64,000 nucleotides of DNA. It comes from Pseudohalocynthiibacter aestuariivivens. Its GTDB lineage: Bacteria > Pseudomonadota > Alphaproteobacteria > Rhodobacterales > Rhodobacteraceae. Below the pieces are notes generated by a model, which saw only the letters and a list, made by a program, of their open reading frames with translations, had not been told where the DNA came from and did no database searches. The DNA lies in the NCBI RefSeq assembly GCF_011040495.1, contig NZ_CP049037.1, positions 620,001 through 684,000 of the forward strand. Direction: 5' to 3'. Made by a program: the position numbers and the translations under genes. This document shows positions 25,778 through 34,146 of the stretch, one piece after another; position 1 is the first letter of the stretch; every line of letters starts with the position of its first letter.

Positions 25778-26674
25778 TCAGGTTTGCCCTTCCAACCGCG
25801 CGACCTCTTTGCGGATACCCGTCGCCAGCGCCTCCGCAAAACGGTTCATCCGTTCCAACCGTCGGTCTTCGGCATGGCGCACCAGATAGAAGCTGCGTGT
25901 CAGGCTGATCTCATCGGTCAGCACTTTCTGCAGACCACGGCTGAACGGGATTGCAAAGTCATGCATGAACCCGATCCCTGCCGCCTGCCGGATCCAGTTA
26001 AACTGAACCGATACAGAGTTGCTGGCCAAATGCACCTTATCCAACCCTGCCTCGCCCAGATAATCCAGCTCCTTGTCGAAAATCATATCTTGGATGTAGC
26101 CCACGAACCTATGATGGCGCAGGTCATCTCGGGTGCGGATCGGGGCGGCGCTCTTGAGGTAATTGCGCGAGGCTGTGAGGTGTAGCTTGTAGTCGGTAAT
26201 CTTTTGCACGCTCAGTCGCCCTGCTGTCGGCGCACTCACCGCGATTGCCATATCTGCCTCGCGTTTTGACAGGTTGATGACGCGCGGCAATGCCACGATC
26301 TGCACCTCCAAATCGGGGTTCTGCTCGACAATCCCGGCGCAAACCTGCGGCAGCAGAAAGTTGGCCGACCCGTCCGGCGCGCCCAGCCTGATCTGCCCGC
26401 TCAGTTGTCGCCCCCGCTCGCCGACATCCTCAAAAGCCATCAGCATTTCCTGCTCGGCGCGCGTCGCATGGCTCATCAGGCGCTGGCCTTCGTTGGTTAG
26501 GGCGTAACCTTGTGGCGATTTTGCAAACAGCGCCACCTTCAGCGATTCCTCAAGGCGTGCGATCCGTCGACCTACCGTGGCCGGGTCGACCTTCAGAACC
26601 CGCCCTGCCCCTGACAGGCTTTCGTTTCTGGCGACCGCCAGAAATACCTTCATATCATCCCATTGCGAGTCCAT
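25778..26674 (-). CDS. LysR-family transcriptional regulator
   Basis: 298 residues. The winged helix (about 1-60) contains FLAVARNESLSGAGRVLKVD and TVGRRIARLEESL, the LysR DNA-binding pattern. A LysR substrate-binding domain follows (about 90-290). It is transcribed divergently from mmsA with a 104-base gap that carries the palindrome TTTGCA-ATTA-TGCAAA, so it probably controls the valine-degradation genes and itself. The inducer would be a pathway intermediate. Confidence 0.93.
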   Translation of the reverse strand: MDSQWDDMKVFLAVARNESLSGAGRVLKVDPATVGRRIARLEESLKVALFAKSPQGYALTNEGQRLMSHATRAEQEMLMAFEDVGERGRQLSGQIRLGAPDGSANFLLPQVCAGIVEQNPDLEVQIVALPRVINLSKREADMAIAVSAPTAGRLSVQKITDYKLHLTASRNYLKSAAPIRTRDDLRHHRFVGYIQDMIFDKELDYLGEAGLDKVHLASNSVSVQFNWIRQAAGIGFMHDFAIPFSRGLQKVLTDEISLTRSFYLVRHAEDRRLERMNRFAEALATGIRKEVARLEGQT

Positions 26675-26686
26675 GCCCTACCCCCT

Positions 26687-26702
26687 TTTGCAATTATGCA
26701 AA
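26687..26702. promoter_or_regulatory. LysR-type operator candidate between lysR and mmsA
   Basis: TTTGCA (26687-26692), ATTA, TGCAAA (26697-26702): an exact palindrome that contains the T-N11-A core of LysR sites. It is 13 bases upstream of the LysR start codon and 76 bases upstream of mmsA. Related TTTGCAAG at 26735-26742 could be a second half-site. Confidence 0.55.
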
Positions 26703-26778
26703 CCCTCTTTGGGAGATTGCCCCTTTTATGAGGAAATTTGCAAGAGTAGGTTACGCGCAAACTTGATCGGAGGATTCC

Positions 26779-28278
26779 ATGAAAGAACTGACGCATTACA
26801 TCAACGGCGCCCATGTCAAAGGGACTTCGGGCCGCTTCTCGGATGTCTATAACCCAGCCACTGGCGAGGTGCAGGCGAAATGCCCGCTGGCCAACGCAGA
26901 CGAGATGCAAAATGCCGTGGACGCAGCACAGGCAGCGCAGCCCAAATGGGCCGCGACCAATCCGCAGCGCCGCGCACGGGTATTGATGAAGTTCGTCGAC
27001 CTGCTGAACCGGGACATGGACAAGCTGGCCGAAGCCCTCAGCGCAGAACATGGCAAGACCTTTCCCGACGCCAAGGGCGACGTGCAACGCGGGTTGGAAG
27101 TGGTCGAATACTGCATCGGGGCGCCCCAACTATTGAAGGGTGAATTCACCGACAGCGCCGGTCCGGGTATCGACATGTATTCGATGCGCCAGCCACTTGG
27201 CGTCACCGCCGGCATCACTCCCTTCAACTTCCCCGCAATGATCCCGATGTGGATGTTTGCCCCCGCCATCGCCTGCGGCAACGCATTCATCCTGAAACCA
27301 TCCGAGCGCGACCCTTCTGTGCCCCTGATGCTGGCTGAGCTGATGGAGGAAGCAGGTCTGCCCAAAGGTATCCTTCAGGTGGTGAACGGTGACAAGGAAG
27401 CGGTTGACGCGATCCTTTACCATGATGTCATCCAGTCGATCGGCTTTGTCGGATCGACCCCCATCGCTGAATACATCTACGGCACCGGCTGCGCACAGGG
27501 CAAACGCGTACAGTGCTTTGGTGGCGCCAAGAACCACATGATCATCATGCCGGACGCGGATATGGATCAGGCGGCTGACGCACTGATCGGCGCAGGCTAC
27601 GGTGCGGCTGGCGAACGTTGCATGGCAATCTCGGTCGCCGTGCCCGTGGGCGATGAAACCGCAGACAAGCTGATCGAAAAGCTGGTGCCACGCATCGAGG
27701 CGCTCAAGGTCGGGCCATACACCTCGGGCGATGACGTCGATTACGGCCCGGTCGTGACCGCCGCCGCCAAAGCCAATATCGAGCGTCTGGTGCAGACCGG
27801 TATCGACCAAGGCGCTGAACTGGTTGTCGATGGCCGTGGCTTCAGCCTGCAAGGCTACGAGGATGGGTTTTTTGTCGGCCCACACCTCTTTGATCGCGTC
27901 ACACCCGATATGGATATCTACAAGCACGAGATTTTCGGCCCCGTCCTCAGCACTGTCCGCGCTGGCAGTTACGAGGAAGCGATCAAGCTGGCCATGGATC
28001 ACGAGATGGGCAACGGCACTGCGATCTACACACGCGATGGTGATGCAGCACGAGACTTTGCTAACCGGGTCAATGTCGGCATGATCGGCATCAACGTTCC
28101 GATCCCCGTGCCGCTGGCCTATCACACTTTTGGCGGCTGGAAAAAATCGGTCTTTGGTGACCTTAACCAGCACGGTCCGGACGCATTCAAGTTCTACACA
28201 AGAACCAAAACCGTCACCGCGCGCTGGCCCAGCGGCATCAAGGAAGGCGGCGAGTTCAACTTCAAAGCGATGGATTAA
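26779..28278 (+). CDS. mmsA: Methylmalonate-semialdehyde dehydrogenase (CoA-acylating)
   Basis: 499 residues, family length. Nucleophile C281 in GAAGERCMAIS, cofactor segment PFNFPAMIPMWMF near 148-160 and GSTPIAEYI, all characteristic of the CoA-acylating MmsA branch of aldehyde dehydrogenases. It converts methylmalonate semialdehyde to propionyl-CoA, the end of valine breakdown. GGAGG precedes the ATG at 8 bases. It is the first gene of the cluster to 33798, divergent from LysR; a strong terminator follows it, so the downstream genes may have lower or separate expression. Confidence 0.97.
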   Translation: MKELTHYINGAHVKGTSGRFSDVYNPATGEVQAKCPLANADEMQNAVDAAQAAQPKWAATNPQRRARVLMKFVDLLNRDMDKLAEALSAEHGKTFPDAKGDVQRGLEVVEYCIGAPQLLKGEFTDSAGPGIDMYSMRQPLGVTAGITPFNFPAMIPMWMFAPAIACGNAFILKPSERDPSVPLMLAELMEEAGLPKGILQVVNGDKEAVDAILYHDVIQSIGFVGSTPIAEYIYGTGCAQGKRVQCFGGAKNHMIIMPDADMDQAADALIGAGYGAAGERCMAISVAVPVGDETADKLIEKLVPRIEALKVGPYTSGDDVDYGPVVTAAAKANIERLVQTGIDQGAELVVDGRGFSLQGYEDGFFVGPHLFDRVTPDMDIYKHEIFGPVLSTVRAGSYEEAIKLAMDHEMGNGTAIYTRDGDAARDFANRVNVGMIGINVPIPVPLAYHTFGGWKKSVFGDLNQHGPDAFKFYTRTKTVTARWPSGIKEGGEFNFKAMD

Positions 28279-28304
28279 TCGATTTGAGAACGCAATAAAT
28301 ATCA

Positions 28305-28335
28305 GAGGTCGCGGGTCATCCCCGCGGCCTCTTTT
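28305..28335 (+). terminator. Rho-independent terminator after mmsA
   Basis: An 11-base stem, 28305-28315 with 28321-28331, has one G-T wobble and the loop TCATC, followed by TTTT (28332-28335). It separates mmsA from the flavin oxidoreductase gene, which starts 31 bases later on the same strand. Confidence 0.85.
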
Positions 28336-28365
28336 CGTTTCGCCATTCACCTTAGGAGCCGTGAC

Positions 28366-29424
28366 ATGTGGCCTGACAATCGCCTGATTGACCTGCTGGA
28401 CATTGAACACCCGATCATTCTGGCCCCTATGGCCGGCACGACGACCCCTGCCCTTGCGGCGGCCGTATCGAACGCTGGCGGGCTGGGGTCGCATGGTTGC
28501 GCGACTATGCCACTGGACACGCTTCGCGCACATATCCGCGAAATCGCGGCGCAAACCAACCGTGGGGTGAACCTGAATTTCTTCTGCCACGTCGCGCCGG
28601 AAATGACACAAGAACATCACAATCAGTTGCTTGATGTACTGGCCCCATACTACGCCGCCGCAGGCGTCTCAGCGCCAGATACCATGCCTCAGGCACCCTA
28701 TACTCCGTTCGGCCCGGAACATCTGGCCATCCTGTTAGAACACCCTCCAGCAGTGGCTAGTTTTCACTTTGGCCTGCCAGAGGCCGATGCGATTGCCTCG
28801 TTGAAAGCCGCCGGAACCCGTATCCTGTCATCAGCCACAACCGTGGCCGAGGCCAAGTGGCTGGCCGCCCGCAATGTCGATGCGATCATCGCCCAAGGCT
28901 GGGAGGCCGGCGGCCATCGCGGCGTGTTTCTGGATGTTGAAAATGACGCGCAGATCGGGTTGCTGGCGCTGGTGCCACAGATCGCCTCGGCGGTGGACGT
29001 GCCGGTAATCGCCGCAGGTGGCATCGCGGATGGGCGCGGCATTGCCGCCGCTTTCGCGCTTGGCGCATCTGGTGTACAGATCGGCACTGGCTTTCTGACG
29101 TCTGACGAAAGCGCTCCGAAGGCACACCATTTTGAGAGTACCGACGGCGGAAGTGACGACAGCACCCATATCAGCTGCTCCGTTTCGGGGCGACCGGCCC
29201 GCGCGCATCGCACCGCATGGCTGAATGCTATGGCACAGGTTGCAGCCGCTCCTTTCCCGCTGATGTATCACTATACGCGTCCACTACTGGCCGCAGATAG
29301 CGCCACGCATCACTTCTCTCTCTACGGGCAATCTGCCGCATTGGCACCGTCCGGCCCGGGGGCCAATCGACTGGCCTGGTTTGTCGAGGACGCCCAACGC
29401 GCCTTCGAGCGCATCAGTCGCTGA
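28366..29424 (+). CDS. Nitronate monooxygenase/2-nitropropane dioxygenase-type flavoprotein
   Basis: 352 residues, TIM-barrel flavoprotein. The N-terminus HPIILAPMAGTTTPALAAAV and the phosphate-binding stretch VIAAGGIADGRGIAAA followed by GASGVQIGTGFLTSDES are the NMO family signatures. AQGWEAGGHRG carries the family's His. It oxidises nitronates or, in related proteins, acts as an NAD(P)H:quinone reductase or enoyl reductase. Its job in a valine operon is unclear. TAGGAG precedes the ATG. Confidence 0.9.
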   Translation: MWPDNRLIDLLDIEHPIILAPMAGTTTPALAAAVSNAGGLGSHGCATMPLDTLRAHIREIAAQTNRGVNLNFFCHVAPEMTQEHHNQLLDVLAPYYAAAGVSAPDTMPQAPYTPFGPEHLAILLEHPPAVASFHFGLPEADAIASLKAAGTRILSSATTVAEAKWLAARNVDAIIAQGWEAGGHRGVFLDVENDAQIGLLALVPQIASAVDVPVIAAGGIADGRGIAAAFALGASGVQIGTGFLTSDESAPKAHHFESTDGGSDDSTHISCSVSGRPARAHRTAWLNAMAQVAAAPFPLMYHYTRPLLAADSATHHFSLYGQSAALAPSGPGANRLAWFVEDAQRAFERISR

Positions 29425-29482
29425 CGCGCTTGCCTGACTGTATTGCGATATGCTCTGATAATGGTCATGGAGGACGATCAAC

Positions 29483-30616
29483 ATGGCCCTGACTGAACCT
29501 GCCTTTTCCATCGGCATCGAGGAAGAATACCTATTGGTGGATCGCGATAATCTCGCACTTGCCGAAGCGCCAAAAACGATGATGGAAGCCTGCTCTGCCG
29601 AGTTACAGGATCAGGTCAGTCCGGAATTTCTAAACTGTCAGATCGAAATCGGCACCAAGGTCTGCCGAGATGTGCACGAAGCGCGCGAAGACCTCAAACG
29701 CTTGCGCAGTTGCGTCAGCCGTGAGGCGGCCAAATTCAACCTCGCCCCCATCGCCGCATCCTGTCATCCGTTTTCCGACTGGCGCGAACAGAAACACACC
29801 GACAAAGATCGCTATAACGCACTCTCCAGCGATTTGGCGGGCGTGGTTCAGCGCATGCTGATCTGTGGTATGCATGTCCATGTGGGCATTGAGAACCCCG
29901 ACCGGCGTATCGACCTGATGAATCAGATGAGTTACTTTCTGCCGCATCTTCTGGCGCTCAGCTGTTCGTCACCCTTCTGGCAGGGGCACGACACCGGGCT
30001 GGACAGCTATCGGCTGACGATTTTCGACAACCTCCCGCGCACCGGCCTGCCACCGCGCATGGACAGCTTTGGTGAATTTGAACGCTCGGTACAGGTGCTC
30101 ATCGATATCGGCGTGATCGAGGACAGCTCCAAGATATGGTGGGATCTGCGACCCTCGTCGAAATTTCCAACGATTGAATCGCGCATCTGCGACGTCCAGC
30201 CCCGACTGGAGGACACGCTATGCCTTGCGGCGCTGACACAGGCCTGCGCTCGTATGCTGTGGCGGTTGGCCACACGCAACCAACGCTGGCGCATCTATGA
30301 TTCATTCCTGATCTCTGAGAACCGCTGGCGCGCGCAGCGATACGGTGTGCGCGAGGGCCTGATCGATCTTGGCCTCGGAGAAGTTGTCCCGATGGCAACG
30401 CTGATGGATGAACTCATGGAACTGACCGGCGAAGATCTGGCCTATTTCAACTCGCTCGACGAAGTAGCGCGCGCGCCCAAGATTGCGCAAAATGGCACCA
30501 GTGCCGACCGCCAGCGCCGCGTATACACAGAAAAAATGGATGCCGAGGACGACAAGGATGCAGCCCTGCGCGCCGTGGTCCAGCATCTCATCGACGAATT
30601 CCACGTCGATTTGTAA
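29483..30616 (+). CDS. GCS2-family carboxylate-amine ligase (YbdK-like)
   Basis: 377 residues. The start [13 protein letters not shown], then [16 protein letters not shown] and [19 protein letters not shown], are the metal- and substrate-binding signatures of glutamate-cysteine ligase type 2 proteins. Such YbdK-like enzymes form gamma-glutamyl or related amide bonds with ATP. GGAGG precedes the ATG. The placement between the flavin oxidoreductase and an acyl-CoA dehydrogenase gene is unexpected for either pathway. Confidence 0.9.
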   Translation: MALTEPAFSIGIEEEYLLVDRDNLALAEAPKTMMEACSAELQDQVSPEFLNCQIEIGTKVCRDVHEAREDLKRLRSCVSREAAKFNLAPIAASCHPFSDWREQKHTDKDRYNALSSDLAGVVQRMLICGMHVHVGIENPDRRIDLMNQMSYFLPHLLALSCSSPFWQGHDTGLDSYRLTIFDNLPRTGLPPRMDSFGEFERSVQVLIDIGVIEDSSKIWWDLRPSSKFPTIESRICDVQPRLEDTLCLAALTQACARMLWRLATRNQRWRIYDSFLISENRWRAQRYGVREGLIDLGLGEVVPMATLMDELMELTGEDLAYFNSLDEVARAPKIAQNGTSADRQRRVYTEKMDAEDDKDAALRAVVQHLIDEFHVDL

Positions 30617-30665
30617 CAGACGCTGATAGCGATATCCGCCTTGCAATATTTCTGTGAGGTTTGAT

Positions 30666-30685
30666 AATTAAACATACGTTCAATT
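30666..30685. promoter_or_regulatory. Palindromic operator candidate upstream of acyl-CoA dehydrogenase gene
   Basis: AATTAAACATACGTTCAATT matches its own reverse complement at 16 of 20 positions. It lies in the 92-base gap between the GCS2-type gene and the acyl-CoA dehydrogenase gene, 24-43 bases before the latter's ATG. The AAAC...GTT form resembles TetR-type sites that control acyl-CoA pathways. Confidence 0.5.
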
Positions 30686-30708
30686 CCATGATCCGGGGGG
30701 ACACAGTG

Positions 30709-31851
30709 ATGGATTTCGCACTCAGCGAGGAACAAACAGCCATATTCGACATGGCTTATGCATTTGGCCAAGACAACATCGCACCCCACGCCCGCAAATG
30801 GGAGGCCGACGGCACCATCCCAAAGGAACTTTGGCCGCAGATCGCCGAACTTGGTTTCGGAGGACTTTACGTCTCCGAGGAGACAGGCGGTTCCGGCCTG
30901 ACACGGCTGGATGCGACACTGGTGTTCGAAGCGCTGAGCATGGCCTGCCCGTCCGTCGCGGCCTTTCTGTCGATTCACAATATGTGCGCCAAGATGATCG
31001 ACACGTTTGCCAGCGAAGATATGAAAGCGCGGGTGATGCCCGACGTTCTGAGCATGCATACCGTGCTGAGCTATTGCCTGACAGAGCCCGGTTCGGGCAG
31101 TGACGCTGCGGCCCTCAAAACTCGCGCAGAACGAACCAATGAGGGCTACAGCCTGAACGGCACCAAGGCGTTTATCTCTGGTGGCGGATATTCCGACGCT
31201 TACGTGGTCATGGTGCGCACCGGCGAGGATGGCCCCAAAGGCATCTCGACCGTCCTTGTCGAGACCGGCACAGAGGGCCTGTCATATGGCGGACTAGAAG
31301 ACAAAATGGGTTGGCGCAGCCAGCCGACTCGGCAGGTACAATTCGATAATTGCTACATTCCGACGGAAAATTTGGTGGGCGAGGAAGGAAAAGGGTTTAA
31401 ATATGCGATGGCCGGCCTCGATGGTGGTCGTCTGAACATTTCGGCCTGCTCGCTTGGTGCGGCGCAAACAGCAATGCATCTGACGCAATCTTACATGTCC
31501 GAGCGCAAAGCCTTTGGAAAATCCATCGACCAGTTTCAGGCATTGCAATTCCGCCTAGCCGAGATGGAGATCGAACTCTCCGCTGCGCGGGTCTTCTTGC
31601 GTCAGGCCGCGTGGAAACTGGACCAGAACATGCCTGACGCCAGCAAACATTGCGCGATGGCCAAAAAATTCGTCACCGAGGCCGGCAGCCGCATCGTCAA
31701 CCAGTGCCTGCAACTGCACGGCGGCTACGGTTACCTCGCCGATTATGGCATTGAAAAACTCGTGCGCGACCTACGTGTGCATGAGATCCTCGAAGGCACG
31801 AACGAAATCATGCGTGTCATCGTGGCCCGGCACATGCTGAACGAACGCTAA
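30709..31851 (+). CDS. Isobutyryl-CoA/short-branched acyl-CoA dehydrogenase
   Basis: 380 residues, the usual length. MDFALSEEQTAIFDMA opens the alpha-helical domain; TEPGSGSDAAAL and FISGGG are the FAD-contact motifs; the catalytic base is E362 in HEILEGTNEI, at the position used by short and medium chain enzymes. The neighbours (3-hydroxyisobutyryl-CoA hydrolase and mmsB) point to isobutyryl-CoA, the valine intermediate, and electrons go to ETF. I start at 30709 because the family N-terminus begins there; the 16 codons before it cover the operator palindrome. Confidence 0.94.
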   Translation: MDFALSEEQTAIFDMAYAFGQDNIAPHARKWEADGTIPKELWPQIAELGFGGLYVSEETGGSGLTRLDATLVFEALSMACPSVAAFLSIHNMCAKMIDTFASEDMKARVMPDVLSMHTVLSYCLTEPGSGSDAAALKTRAERTNEGYSLNGTKAFISGGGYSDAYVVMVRTGEDGPKGISTVLVETGTEGLSYGGLEDKMGWRSQPTRQVQFDNCYIPTENLVGEEGKGFKYAMAGLDGGRLNISACSLGAAQTAMHLTQSYMSERKAFGKSIDQFQALQFRLAEMEIELSAARVFLRQAAWKLDQNMPDASKHCAMAKKFVTEAGSRIVNQCLQLHGGYGYLADYGIEKLVRDLRVHEILEGTNEIMRVIVARHMLNER

Positions 31852-31869
31852 ACGACGGAACCGACCAAA

Positions 31870-32922
31870 ATGCCTGATATTCATATCCGCGCTGAAGGCT
31901 GCGCCGGACGCATCACACTGGACCGACCCGAGGCGTTGAACGCCCTGACCTACGACATGTGTCTGGCCATCGAGGACGCGTTGGATGTCTGGGCTGATGA
32001 CGACAATGTTCGGTTGATCCTGATTGACGCGATCGGAGACAAGGCATTCTGTGCAGGCGGTGATATTCAGGAACTGTATGAGCGCGGCAAAGCCGGAGAC
32101 TACGCATATGGACAAACGTTCTGGGCGGATGAGTACCGGCTGAACGCCAAAATCTTTGAGTACTCAAAGCCGATTGTGTCATTCCTTCAGGGTTTCACCA
32201 TGGGCGGCGGTGTCGGTATCGGTTGTCACGGAACACACCGCATTGTCGATCACAAATCTTCCATCTCGATGCCTGAATGCAGCATCGGATTGGTCCCCGA
32301 CGTGGGCGGATCGATGATGCTTGCATTGGCACCCGGGCGTATCGGCGAATATCTGGGGCTTACCACTGCGCGGATGCGGGGCGCGGATGCAGTCTATGCC
32401 GGTTTTGCAGATATGTTGATCCCAGCCAGCAAATGGGATTCTCTCAAATCGGCGCTCATCGCTAAGGGTGACGTTGAAATTCTTACACAAAATGCAGATG
32501 CACGACCCGCGACAAACTTGCCTGCCTTGCAAAAGGCAGTGGACCGGCACTTTGCTGGCGAGACGCTTGGCGATATCTTGCGTTCGTTGCGGACTGCTGG
32601 TCCGGCTGACGCAGAGTTTGCTGCCGACACGCTCAAGGCGCTCGGTCGCAGTTCTCCATTGTCGATGGCCTGCACCGTCGAGATGATGCACCGCCTGCGC
32701 GGTGACGCACTAACCATTCGCAAGGCCCTCGATCTGGAGTATCGCTTTACGTATCGTGCGTTGGAACACAGCGATTTCGTGGAAGGCATTCGCGCCGCGA
32801 TCATCGACAAGGACCGCAACCCGAACTGGCAACACGATCTGGATTCGCTGCCCGCCGTCGCGGTCAGCAGTATGCTCTTGCCGCTCGGTCCAAACAAACT
32901 CTCTTTTGAAAAGAAAGGCTAA
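31870..32922 (+). CDS. 3-hydroxyisobutyryl-CoA hydrolase
   Basis: 350 residues, crotonase fold. Oxyanion-hole segments AFCAGGDIQELYE (59-71) and GFTMGGGVGIG (108-118) and the acidic pair E136 and D144 in MPECSIGLVPDVGG mark the hydrolase branch rather than enoyl-CoA hydratase. The protein also has the longer C-terminal domain of this branch. It releases 3-hydroxyisobutyrate from its CoA ester. It lies 18 bases after the dehydrogenase and 3 bases before mmsB. Confidence 0.94.
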   Translation: MPDIHIRAEGCAGRITLDRPEALNALTYDMCLAIEDALDVWADDDNVRLILIDAIGDKAFCAGGDIQELYERGKAGDYAYGQTFWADEYRLNAKIFEYSKPIVSFLQGFTMGGGVGIGCHGTHRIVDHKSSISMPECSIGLVPDVGGSMMLALAPGRIGEYLGLTTARMRGADAVYAGFADMLIPASKWDSLKSALIAKGDVEILTQNADARPATNLPALQKAVDRHFAGETLGDILRSLRTAGPADAEFAADTLKALGRSSPLSMACTVEMMHRLRGDALTIRKALDLEYRFTYRALEHSDFVEGIRAAIIDKDRNPNWQHDLDSLPAVAVSSMLLPLGPNKLSFEKKG

Positions 32923-32925
32923 GCC

Positions 32926-33798
32926 ATGAAAATCGGATTTATCGGACTGGGCAACATGGGCGCGCCGATGGCGGCAAATCTGGCAAAGGCCGGGCATGAG
33001 GTCAGCGGCTTTGATGTGGCCGGCGCCACGGCAGAAGGCGCCAGCGTGGCCAGCAGCGCCGCGGCGGCGGCAACCGATGCGGACGTCGTCATCACCATGC
33101 TGCCCAACGGAGACATCCTGCGGGCGGTCGCCGCTGAAATCATCCCTGCGATGAGCAAGGGCGCGGTTTTCCTCGATTGCTCTACTGTCGATGTTGAAAG
33201 CGCCCGTGCGGTTGCCGCCGATGCGCGCACCGCGGGTCTCTCTGCACTTGATGCGCCCGTGTCGGGCGGCATTGGCGGTGCCAGTGGCGGTACGCTCACC
33301 TTCATGGTCGGCGGCGATGATGCAGGTCTGGCCAAGGCACAGCCCCTATTCGATATCATGGGCCAGAAATCAGTGCATTGCGGCCCGTCGGGCAATGGTC
33401 AGGCCGCCAAGATCTGTAACAACATGATCCTCGGCGTCACTATGATCGCTACATGCGAGGCTTTTGCACTGGCGGACAAGTTGGGGCTGGATCGGCAGGC
33501 AATGTTTGACGTGGTCAGCACTTCATCGGGCTATAGCTGGTCGATGAACGCCTATTGCCCCGCTCCGGGTATCGGCCCGCAGAGCCCGGCCGACAACGAC
33601 TACAAACCCGGATTTGCGGCGGAATTGATGCTCAAGGATCTGGGGCTTGCCCAAAGCGCCGCCGAAAGCGCCGACGCTGATACGCCAATGGGCGCTGCGG
33701 CGCTCGCCCTCTATCGCCAGTTTGTCGAGGATGAGAATGGGCGCGGCCGCGATTTCAGCGCAATGCTGCCCCGGTTCGAGACGCGCGGGCGCGGCTAA
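32926..33798 (+). CDS. mmsB: 3-hydroxyisobutyrate dehydrogenase
   Basis: 290 residues. Rossmann motif GLGNMG (7-12), substrate motif DAPVSGGIGGASGGTLTFM and the catalytic-lysine segment GNGQAAKICNNM are those of beta-hydroxyacid dehydrogenases. It oxidises 3-hydroxyisobutyrate to methylmalonate semialdehyde, which MmsA then uses. AAAGG lies just before the start. It is the last gene of the cluster; 348 bases without a gene follow. Confidence 0.96.
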   Translation: MKIGFIGLGNMGAPMAANLAKAGHEVSGFDVAGATAEGASVASSAAAAATDADVVITMLPNGDILRAVAAEIIPAMSKGAVFLDCSTVDVESARAVAADARTAGLSALDAPVSGGIGGASGGTLTFMVGGDDAGLAKAQPLFDIMGQKSVHCGPSGNGQAAKICNNMILGVTMIATCEAFALADKLGLDRQAMFDVVSTSSGYSWSMNAYCPAPGIGPQSPADNDYKPGFAAELMLKDLGLAQSAAESADADTPMGAAALALYRQFVEDENGRGRDFSAMLPRFETRGRG

Positions 33799-34146
33799 GC
33801 GTCAGGGCTTCAACCGCACATCGCGGCTTGTCGCGAGCTTTCTGCAATACTGCGACCGACCGCGAAAATCTTGTGTCATCAGGTAGGTGCACCCTTCTCG
33901 TCCCAGTCTCGCGCTTTTTCCACGGCAAGCGCGCGGCGTGGTCCGCGACGTCCGAACACCCTTCGGCGCGGGCTTCGGCCTGAGCCGCGTCCATCATCTG
34001 CCGCGCCGCATGTTCCCCAAAGGCCCCCCTTCTGTCCGTCGCGCCATTCGGGACATCAGGTTCCCCGGTTAGGTCGCGCGCACGACACCATGTGTTTTTC
34101 TGGTGGGTTCCAAGATCGCCCCCGGCGGGAGGCGTCCCGGCTCGAT
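33799..34146. other. Gene-free stretch between mmsB and uvrA
   Basis: 348 bases, very G/C-rich. Several open frames exist on both strands, but none has a Shine-Dalgarno or recognisable product. It contains the hairpin at 34118-34133 just past the uvrA stop. I see nothing else in it. Confidence 0.55.
34118..34133 (-). terminator. G/C hairpin downstream of uvrA
   Basis: Arms GCCCCC (34118-34123) and GGAGGC (34128-34133), six pairs including one wobble, with a 4-base loop, 14 bases past the uvrA stop on its own strand. There is no T-run. From memory, similar short CCTCCsGCGGGGG-type hairpins recur behind genes in this family, so it may be a dispersed repeat acting as a transcript end. Confidence 0.45.

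Noticed and set aside
27130..28620. Open minus-strand frame of 496 codons antisense to mmsA
   Set aside because: It runs exactly opposite a well-supported aldehyde dehydrogenase gene, has low-complexity His/Arg/Asp-rich content, no Shine-Dalgarno and no family motif. It reflects codon bias of a high-GC genome.
33799..34146. Small gene downstream of mmsB on either strand
   Set aside because: Candidate frames, for example 33755-33997 minus and 33887-34072 plus, lack Shine-Dalgarno sequences and recognisable features.
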